Assembly (NCBI GenBank): GCA_046331625.1
Contig: JAXLQL010000005.1
Coordinates: 401,039-465,038 of the forward strand
From: JAXLQL01 sp046331625
GTDB lineage: Bacteria; Acidobacteriota; Terriglobia; Bryobacterales; Bryobacteraceae
Length of the DNA stretch: 64,000 bases
Direction: 5' to 3'
Shown: one piece after another, positions 58,498-64,000 of the stretch
Layout of the letters: every line of letters begins with the position of its first letter
How positions within the stretch are numbered: position 1 is the stretch's first letter
Made by a program: the position numbers and the translations under genes
Notes under the pieces: generated by a model
What the model was told of the DNA's origin: nothing
Seen by the model: only the letters and a program-made list of their open reading frames with translations
The model's database searches: none

Positions 58498-59397
58498 TCA
58501 TTCCACCGAGACTCTTCCTGGCCCTTGCACCCGCGCCGCCAACCTTTGGCCAGTGGTCGCGTTGCGTACGAGCACACGATCGCCTCGTTTCCCCGCCAAC
58601 TCGGCAGTCCCCTGCATTTCGAGCCGTGCGTTGCCCCGCCTCGACTCCACCACCACGCGGTCGCCACGCCGCACCTCCGGTGGCCGCTCGACAGTCGACC
58701 GGGTGACGGTTTGCCCCTCCCCGATCAGGCGCCGCGCCACCCAGCCCACGATCTCCTCTTCCGGCGCCAGTACTCCGCATGGGTCAGGGCTTCCACGCGC
58801 ATCGACCCGGACCCGCCCCGGCCGGATCGCTTCCCCCGCCCGTAACGCCGACACTGCGATCCATCGCTCGCAGGGAAACTCGAGCCGTACCCTCGCCCAC
58901 ACAGGCTGACTCCTGCCCTCGGCCACAACCGCGCCAGGAACATACCAAGTTCCTCCGCTCGATCGTCTCCACCGGCTCTGCCGCCCGATTTCTAGCTCGC
59001 CGTCCCGAACCGGATATCGGCTGACTTCGACCACCTCCAATTTCGCCGGCTTGCTCTCGAGTGGCTCCACCTCGACCGCTGTTTCGATCGCGCGCCGCAC
59101 ACGTTCAACGGTCAGGGAATCCGCCCTTCCGACAAAGCAGGCACGCGACGGCTGCTTTAAGTCCAAGCCCAGCCTTCGCGCAACGCGTTCTTGTTCGGCG
59201 GCCGAAAACTGCCGCTCTAACCCTGGACCTGGCGCCCATCCCGAGACAACGTCCTCGGGAGCGGCAGCCCACGCACCACCCAGTTGCCGCAGATGCGTGC
59301 CGAGGATCCGCGCGCCGTCCACCACCACACAGGGACTGGCCGCCGCAAGCCCGATCCAGCTAGCGAGTAAGCTGATTGACCTGCTGATACATTTCAT
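58498..59397 (-). CDS. flgA: Flagellar P-ring assembly chaperone FlgA
   Basis: 299 residues from the ATG at 59395-59397, overlapping flgG by 38 bp. Signal peptide KCISRSISLLASWIGLAAAS. The C-terminal SAF-type domain shows ALRAGEAIRPGRVRVDARGS, VARRLIGEGQTVTRSTVE and GDRVLVRNATTGQRLAARVQ, the FlgA pattern. It helps FlgI assemble. The N-terminal half is weakly conserved, as usual. Confidence 0.92.
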   Translation of the reverse strand: MKCISRSISLLASWIGLAAASPCVVVDGARILGTHLRQLGGAWAAAPEDVVSGWAPGPGLERQFSAAEQERVARRLGLDLKQPSRACFVGRADSLTVERVRRAIETAVEVEPLESKPAKLEVVEVSRYPVRDGELEIGRQSRWRRSSGGTWYVPGAVVAEGRSQPVWARVRLEFPCERWIAVSALRAGEAIRPGRVRVDARGSPDPCGVLAPEEEIVGWVARRLIGEGQTVTRSTVERPPEVRRGDRVVVESRRGNARLEMQGTAELAGKRGDRVLVRNATTGQRLAARVQGPGRVSVE

Positions 59398-60151
59398 CGG
59401 CTGCCTTGACCACCTTTGAATTCGCCTCATAAGCCCGCTGGCTCAAAATTAGGTTGATGAACTCCTCCACTACGCTGACGTTCGAGGACTCGACATAGCC
59501 CTGCTGCAGCGTTCCGATCCCTTCCTGTCCCCCCGGATTTCCGACGGCCGGCTCACCAGAAGCGTCGGTGGCCGCAAAGAGGTTGCGCCCGATGCTGTTC
59601 AACCCGGCCGGGTTGGTGAAGTTAGCGAGTTGAATCTGCCCCGCCAATTGCGCCGCCGTCTGGCCTGGTTGCACAAAACTCACTGTTCCATCGGTGGCGA
59701 TCGAGATCGACTGCGCCGCCGGAGGAATCGTGATCTGCGGTTCGAGCGGCTCGCCATCGCCGGTAACCAGATTTCCATCGCGGTCCAGGTGGAAGTTGCC
59801 TGCCCGTGTGTAGGCGATCTCTCCGGTGGGCCGGCGAACCTGGAAGAACCCCTTGCCCTGGATCACCAAATCAAGCGGGTTGCCGGTCAATTGAAAACTC
59901 CCCTGCGTGAAGATCACCTCGTTCGAGCTCGGGCGTGTGCCGAGGCCCAACTGCAAACCGGTCGGTACGACCGTCTGCGCGCCAGCCGCCGCCCCGGGCT
60001 GAACCAGGTTCTGGTAGAGCAGGTCCTGGAATTGCGTGCGGCGCTGCTTGAATCCGACCGTGTTCGAGTTGGCCAGATTGTGGGCGATATTGTCGACGTT
60101 CATCTGTTGCGCGGTCATGCCGCTGGCCGCGCTGAAAAGGGCTCTTATCAA
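59360..60151 (-). CDS. flgG: Flagellar distal-rod protein FlgG
   Basis: 263 residues, TTG start. MIRALFSAASGMTAQQMNVD, then NIAHNLANSNTVGFK are the FlgG N-terminal motifs; VIQGKGFFQV and YTRAGNFHLDRDGNLVTGDG follow; the C-terminus NLILSQRAYEANSKVVKAAD, EMYQQVNQLTR ends as in all FlgG. It forms the distal rod. flgF lies 6 bp upstream. Confidence 0.97.
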   Translation of the reverse strand: MIRALFSAASGMTAQQMNVDNIAHNLANSNTVGFKQRRTQFQDLLYQNLVQPGAAAGAQTVVPTGLQLGLGTRPSSNEVIFTQGSFQLTGNPLDLVIQGKGFFQVRRPTGEIAYTRAGNFHLDRDGNLVTGDGEPLEPQITIPPAAQSISIATDGTVSFVQPGQTAAQLAGQIQLANFTNPAGLNSIGRNLFAATDASGEPAVGNPGGQEGIGTLQQGYVESSNVSVVEEFINLILSQRAYEANSKVVKAADEMYQQVNQLTR

Positions 60152-60157
60152 TTTCGA

Positions 60158-60904
60158 TCACGCTCCTATCCGCGCCACGTCATCGACGCGACGATTCATC
60201 TCCGAACCGATCTGGATGGCTCGCTGCAGGCTCTCGAACTGCCGCATCACCGAGATCAAGCGCACGGCCCCCTCGGCTGGCCCTTGGTTCGAAGTCTCGA
60301 GCTTGCCCTGGATGACCTTGGCTGCGGCGGTTTTCCGGACCGCCGCTGACTGTGCGTCCGCAAAGAACACTCCCGCTCGCCTCTCCAACGCCCCTGGCTC
60401 CCCGAAATCGGCCAACTGAAAACGTGCGACAGTCTGCCCCCGCTGTCGAATCTCGCCCGCTCCGGAAACCTCCACTTCCGCGCCAGGATCGAGTCGAATC
60501 GCTTTACTCTCCGAGTCGAGAACGGGATAGCCGTCGCCCGTGATCAACTCGTTGGTACGGGAGAGCCGAAAATTCCCGTTGCGAGTATAGAGCGTGCCCG
60601 TTGGCCCCTGCACTTCGAAGAACCCTCGCCCGTCCAAAGCAAAGTCGAGTTCGTTCGACGTGTGTGTCAGCGCGCCTTGAGCAAAATCCGTCCAGTGACG
60701 TTCGATCACGGGTAACACGGGCGGCTGCGGCCGTGTTCCGGGATCCGTCCCATCCTCGGCCTCCGAAGCAACATAGAGGCTGTAAAACTCCCGATCCGAC
60801 TTGAACCCCGGGCTCGCCTGATTGGCGAGATTGTTAGCCAGCATCTCGAGCGATTCCATCCGCGCCCGGATTCCGCTTGCGGCTGAGGCGAGAAGCGCGT
60901 CCAC
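60158..60904 (-). CDS. flgF: Flagellar proximal-rod protein FlgF
   Basis: 248 residues from a GTG at 60902-60904, chosen because VDALLASAASGIRARMESLE is the usual beginning of FlgF; the frame continues upstream without stop to an ATG at 61012 that would run into fliK. Then MLANNLANQASPGFKSDREF, ALDGRGFFEVQGPTGTLYTR and the C-terminal VMRQFESLQRAIQIGSEMNR. It forms the proximal rod. Divergent from fliK. Confidence 0.9.
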   Translation of the reverse strand: MDALLASAASGIRARMESLEMLANNLANQASPGFKSDREFYSLYVASEAEDGTDPGTRPQPPVLPVIERHWTDFAQGALTHTSNELDFALDGRGFFEVQGPTGTLYTRNGNFRLSRTNELITGDGYPVLDSESKAIRLDPGAEVEVSGAGEIRQRGQTVARFQLADFGEPGALERRAGVFFADAQSAAVRKTAAAKVIQGKLETSNQGPAEGAVRLISVMRQFESLQRAIQIGSEMNRRVDDVARIGA

Positions 60905-60939
60905 GTGAAACGTGTATGCAGGTATGGGGCCGATTCGGC
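60902..60939. promoter_or_regulatory. Two palindromes between divergent flagellar operons
   Basis: CACGT-GAA-ACGTG (60902-60914) has perfect 5-bp arms, and GCCGATTCGGC (60929-60939) is a perfect palindrome with a central T. They are the main feature of the 57-bp interval between flgF and fliK. No sigma-28 or sigma-54 consensus could be seen. A regulator site is possible. Confidence 0.3.
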
Positions 60940-60961
60940 AGGAAGCCTCTTTCGTTCCGAT

Positions 60962-63526
60962 ATGAAACAAGGAAGCCCGAAACGGTGGCAGTACGTTGCC
61001 ACGCCGTTTCATTCCGGCAAGAATTTGGCGCCATCATCGGGTTTTGAGGCCCTTTTCTCCGCAGAATCCTGGCAACCTTCTTGCACTGACGCCTGCGTGC
61101 CCTCCGCACTCGGCATCACCACCGCCCCGGGCGACTTCGCTGCCCTAATTCTCGGGGCTCCAACTCCACAGGCGTCTGAAGGCGGCTTCGACTTTGCTTC
61201 ACTATGGGCTGACCTATTGGGGGGAGCAGCGGCGCTCGGCGAAGTGGATCACTCGGTGCCCGCTACCCCGGCCGGCCAGGAAGGACTCTTTGGCCAAACA
61301 GCGCAGAATACGGACAATCTCCAAGCCAACGGGAGGAGCAGCGGCAGCGCGTCCCAAAGGCGGATCCAGGGCCTCAAGAAACAAGCCACCGCCACGCCTG
61401 AAGACGCGGTGGGAAGCGCACCCACCTCATCCGGCACCGCAGTGCCGTTCCTAGCGCCGGCCGTCAATCCTTCGGTGGCTACGCCGGCGCACTCAGGGCT
61501 GGAAATGCGGACTGCTTTCGGCCAAACTCCACTCAACGGCTTTGTAGTTGGGGGAAGCGGCAGGGGCTCACCCCAGAACGAACCACCGCAGGGCCGCTCA
61601 GGGGCCATCGGCGCTCCTGCCGCTCCGCTCGCCGGCGAACAGTTGGTTGGCTACCCGATCGGACGACCAGCCCTGGGAATCGGCGCCACAGGATTCCCCG
61701 CGGAGCCCGAACAGCGAGGCAGCATGCGGCAGAGTGGATATGGCCGGGGAGAGGCAGGCAAGAGTGGGGCACCCGGGGTGTTGGCCCTGCCCGACTCCGC
61801 GCACGCAAGGGGCCCCGGCAGCGCCAATGGTGGCGAATCGAGTCCAGACCCGATGGGTTCGGCGCCGGGTTTGGTACCAGGAGCCTTGCCTAACGGCGCA
61901 ACACCGGAGACCGGAAGAAGTGCCCTGAACGGCGAGCCGGGAGAAGATTCAAAGGACGCGAGCTCGACCAACGAGAACGCGAGGAATGAAACCAAGCGCT
62001 TCCGTAGGCCGGCCGATCCCGAGGCGTCCACCGGGCTCCGGCTCGAGTTCTTCTCTTGGCAAGAGGTACTCGGAGTACCGCGAACTACGGGCGCATTCGA
62101 TGCTTCGATCTCGGGAAGCGCTGGAAACGCCGAAGGAACCGCCCAAGGCGCTCGATCGGACGTTTCCCCACGAAGTCGCCGGGCCGAGGATGGCGGAATC
62201 GAGTCAGGTGACTCCGATCTCGAATTGAGAGTGACCTCGTGCCAGAACGGGCCATTGACTGCGGAGACGCTTCCTCCTGCGCCCGAACAATCTCGACCCG
62301 GAGGCCAGGGCGCCTCGACAGGACCTTCCGAGGACCGAACCTCTGCCCAAGGCGATGTCTCGGCAAGCGGGCCACGCCGCGGCTTCGCACTGGAAACCCA
62401 GGAAGGGCTTCGCGGCCCGAACATCCCTTTGAAGACGATCGTCGAGTTCAGCGCGTCCGGGCGAACACCCGATACGGACGGGCCCGGCCTCGCGGGACCG
62501 CTGCAAACTGCCAGTGGCGCAGGACTTCGGAATGAAGCCAGCAGGACAAAGGCGCAATCAGTCGCGGTCCAGGCCCCTGCGGGCGACCGCCAGGACATAA
62601 CTACTCCTTCTCGCGATTCTCGAGTGGACGGTCTTGGCGCCGAGAGCGTTCGGGCCGGTCGAGCCAAGTCTCAGGAGCAGACGGACGATTCGCCTCTCGG
62701 CGTTCGTCCAAAAGCAGGAGCGGCCGCCTCGCCTGCATCAGTGCATCAGGGGAAGGCCGCACGTGACCACCCAGCAGACCGCCAGTTTGCGGCCGCGAAA
62801 GCGGCTCCCGCTCCGGAGGGATCTCGACGCATCCCGGAAGAGCCTGGGGAGCAAGCCGGACTTCACGGCCGTGGTTCGAATGGTGATCCTCGCAAGACGG
62901 CGTCCAGCGCCGAGGACGGAGGATCCGTACATTCGGCCCACGGCGCCGTTCGCTCCGAATCTCCAGGCGAGCGGGCAGCCTCCCCCGAGCGGCCGCAATT
63001 GCACTGGCACGGGGCGGCCGGAGCGCAGCAAGCAGGAGAGCATGGCCAAATCCGGGACCGGTCCACTCGTGAGGCCACGGCAGAGGCCGCGGCCACGCTC
63101 AGCGCGTCCACGGTGGAAGTTCCGAGTGAACGGGCACAACCCGTCCGGCAGTTGCAACTCGATCTGGTGAGCGAAGCAGATGAACCGGTACAGTTGCGAA
63201 TCGAGGCAAATGCCGAGCAGGTTCGGGTGGAAGTGAAGGCCTCCGAGTCCCCATTGGCGCAAGCGATACGGGAAGAACTTCCACGGTTGGTCGAGAACGT
63301 GGAGCGGCACGGATTCCACGTCGAAGCGGTCCCGCATGGCGCGGACCGTGATATCGGCTCCGTTCCGGTGCAGGGAGAAGCGAACTCGGGCGGAGAACCC
63401 GGCCGTGACGGTCAAAGCCGCGGAAGTGGCTCGGAGTGGCAGGGTGACGATCGTCGGCGGAAAAACCACCAGGCCGAGGAAACCTACGAGGAGATCCTGG
63501 ATCAGCTCGAAGGTAGGTCGAAGTGA
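60962..63526 (+). CDS. fliK: Flagellar hook-length control protein FliK-like, very long
   Basis: About 854 residues from the ATG at 60962. A long Gly/Pro/Ser/Gln/Arg-rich low-complexity region (roughly residues 60-720) precedes a C-terminal hook-length domain: QLQLDLVSEADEPVQLRIEA, NAEQVRVEVKASESPLAQAI, REELPRLVENVERHGFHVEA. FliK measures hook length by its N-terminal part; most are near 400 residues, so this is about twice as long. It starts the rightward run with flgD. Confidence 0.82.
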   Translation: MKQGSPKRWQYVATPFHSGKNLAPSSGFEALFSAESWQPSCTDACVPSALGITTAPGDFAALILGAPTPQASEGGFDFASLWADLLGGAAALGEVDHSVPATPAGQEGLFGQTAQNTDNLQANGRSSGSASQRRIQGLKKQATATPEDAVGSAPTSSGTAVPFLAPAVNPSVATPAHSGLEMRTAFGQTPLNGFVVGGSGRGSPQNEPPQGRSGAIGAPAAPLAGEQLVGYPIGRPALGIGATGFPAEPEQRGSMRQSGYGRGEAGKSGAPGVLALPDSAHARGPGSANGGESSPDPMGSAPGLVPGALPNGATPETGRSALNGEPGEDSKDASSTNENARNETKRFRRPADPEASTGLRLEFFSWQEVLGVPRTTGAFDASISGSAGNAEGTAQGARSDVSPRSRRAEDGGIESGDSDLELRVTSCQNGPLTAETLPPAPEQSRPGGQGASTGPSEDRTSAQGDVSASGPRRGFALETQEGLRGPNIPLKTIVEFSASGRTPDTDGPGLAGPLQTASGAGLRNEASRTKAQSVAVQAPAGDRQDITTPSRDSRVDGLGAESVRAGRAKSQEQTDDSPLGVRPKAGAAASPASVHQGKAARDHPADRQFAAAKAAPAPEGSRRIPEEPGEQAGLHGRGSNGDPRKTASSAEDGGSVHSAHGAVRSESPGERAASPERPQLHWHGAAGAQQAGEHGQIRDRSTREATAEAAATLSASTVEVPSERAQPVRQLQLDLVSEADEPVQLRIEANAEQVRVEVKASESPLAQAIREELPRLVENVERHGFHVEAVPHGADRDIGSVPVQGEANSGGEPGRDGQSRGSGSEWQGDDRRRKNHQAEETYEEILDQLEGRSK

Positions 63527-63588
63527 GGTGCGCTCGCGTGGGGAAAGGCCTGGCCGCAACAATCTGATCCGAAGCAAGGAGATCATCA

Positions 63589-63891
63589 ATGACCATTGCA
63601 CAAATACCAATTTCACAAGCCGATGCTTCCTCCGGGGCGAAGCAGCCGGCGCCCGCCACCGACGGCGGAGACTCGCTGACCAGCAAGGACACGTTCCTCA
63701 AGTTGCTGGTGGCGCAGATCCAGAACCAGAATCCGCTGAGTCCGTCGGATCCCATTCAGTTCGTGAGTCAGCTTGCCCAGTTCTCTTCCCTCGAGCAGAC
63801 GCTCGCGATGCGCGAGAGCTTGGACGCCATTCGAGCGGCGCTGGCTCCTGCCTCCAGCGCCGCTACCGGCGCGGCGCAAGGCGCCAGGTGA
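63589..63891 (+). CDS. flgD: Flagellar hook-capping protein FlgD, short form
   Basis: 100 residues with AAGGAG ahead of the ATG. It contains the conserved N-terminal hook-cap region (LTSKDTFLKLLVAQIQNQNP, LSPSDPIQFVSQLAQFSSLE) but ends at an Ala-rich tail and lacks the later Tudor/Ig-like domains of full FlgD (about 220 residues). Short forms with only this part are known in some phyla. A microsatellite array follows at once, and flgE would be expected beyond the edge. Confidence 0.88.
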   Translation: MTIAQIPISQADASSGAKQPAPATDGGDSLTSKDTFLKLLVAQIQNQNPLSPSDPIQFVSQLAQFSSLEQTLAMRESLDAIRAALAPASSAATGAAQGAR

Positions 63892-63917
63892 GGATTGACC
63901 GAACAGAGAGTGAATTC

Positions 63918-63945
63918 ACTAACTAACTAACTAACTAACTAACTA
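63918..63945. repeat. Microsatellite (ACTA)7
   Basis: Seven exact ACTA units right after a GAATTC. The array holds TAA stops in every forward frame, so translation cannot pass. Confidence 0.95.
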
Positions 63946-63946
63946 A

Positions 63947-63994
63947 TGAATGAATGAATGAATGAATGAATGAATGAATGAATGAATGAATGAA
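63947..63994. repeat. Microsatellite (TGAA)12
   Basis: Twelve exact TGAA units, then TGACTG at the window edge. In each forward frame it reads ATG AAT GAA TGA again and again, giving overlapping three-codon units with start and stop. It lies about 55 bp after flgD in a flagellar operon. Confidence 0.95.
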
Positions 63995-64000
63995 TGACTG

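Noticed and set aside
61651..62667. 338-residue open frame antisense to fliK
   Set aside because: Low-complexity Ser/Arg/Pro-rich product; the fliK frame leads without stop into a proper hook-length domain, so that strand is preferred.
1..64000. tRNA genes
   Set aside because: GGTTCGAATC-like stretches occur (near 3345, 25971, 62872) but lie in coding regions and lack acceptor and anticodon arms.

Overview
High-GC bacterial DNA. The gene content suggests an Acidobacteriota of the Bryobacteraceae ('Solibacter'-like) type: an Oar-type TonB-dependent receptor with an N-terminal carboxypeptidase-regulatory-like domain, many exported sugar-metabolism enzymes with Tat-like leaders (Gfo/Idh/MocA, TIM-barrel isomerases, enolase-superfamily, DegT), PQQ-type beta-propeller proteins paired with small c-type cytochromes, a PEP-CTERM protein, a TIGR03790-type protein, Flp pilins and a flagellar rod/ring cluster. 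This placement is inferred from family content; no rRNA or other marker is present. I found no tRNA, rRNA, CRISPR array, IS element or prophage.

Layout. 1-4.8 kb: a DUF3667-like gene cut by the left edge, a fumarylacetoacetate-hydrolase-type enzyme, a Gfo/Idh/MocA oxidoreductase divergent from a nucleoside hydrolase, and a TetR regulator divergent from a small membrane protein with an operator-like palindrome. 4.9-12.4 kb: a class-C-type serine hydrolase, a gluconate-2-dehydrogenase-subunit-3/GMC oxidoreductase pair, an exported HExxH/TPR protein and two unrecognised genes. 12.4-18 kb: two divergent quinoprotein-like propellers, one coupled to a cytochrome c/helix-hairpin-helix protein and the other to an SGNH-hydrolase homologue that has lost its catalytic residues, then a frameshifted GT87-type membrane gene. 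18-27 kb: the TonB receptor, a TPR protein, exported RidA, LprI-like, PEP-CTERM, TIM-barrel, TIGR03790 and cytochrome c genes. 27-35.5 kb: a LysR regulator preceded by three phased direct repeats, a PilZ protein, an RmlD-type reductase, a tightly coupled SPOR-lipA-lnt-lipoprotein operon and a bactofilin-like protein.

35.5-46.6 kb: an exported dipeptide-epimerase-like enzyme with a coupled small protein, a 608-bp gene-free stretch rich in hairpins, two almost identical flp pilin genes with duplicated promoter/leader and terminators on either side of an intact GT87-type membrane gene, two small exported proteins, a sulfite-oxidase-like enzyme with an MBL-fold protein, an exported ferredoxin-reductase-like protein, a propeller protein, YjbR and Fic. 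46.6-54.1 kb: a probable sugar-acid catabolic run (Gfo/Idh/MocA, mandelate-racemase-like dehydratase, TIM-barrel isomerase, amidohydrolase, then a 2-keto-3-deoxygluconate-type kinase). 54.4-64 kb: a family-5-type uracil-DNA glycosylase, a DegT-type aminotransferase and a flagellar cluster in which flgF-flgG-flgA-flgH-flgI run leftward and fliK-flgD run rightward. The right edge ends in two adjoining tetranucleotide microsatellites.

The most unusual elements are a dispersed family of double-hairpin palindromes (six copies), one of which seems to supply the start codon and N-terminus of an exported amidohydrolase; the microsatellites after flgD; the phased repeats before the LysR gene; the duplicated flp modules with a structured upstream region; and the degenerate SGNH protein in the quinoprotein operon. 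All functions are from sequence reading alone, without searches.
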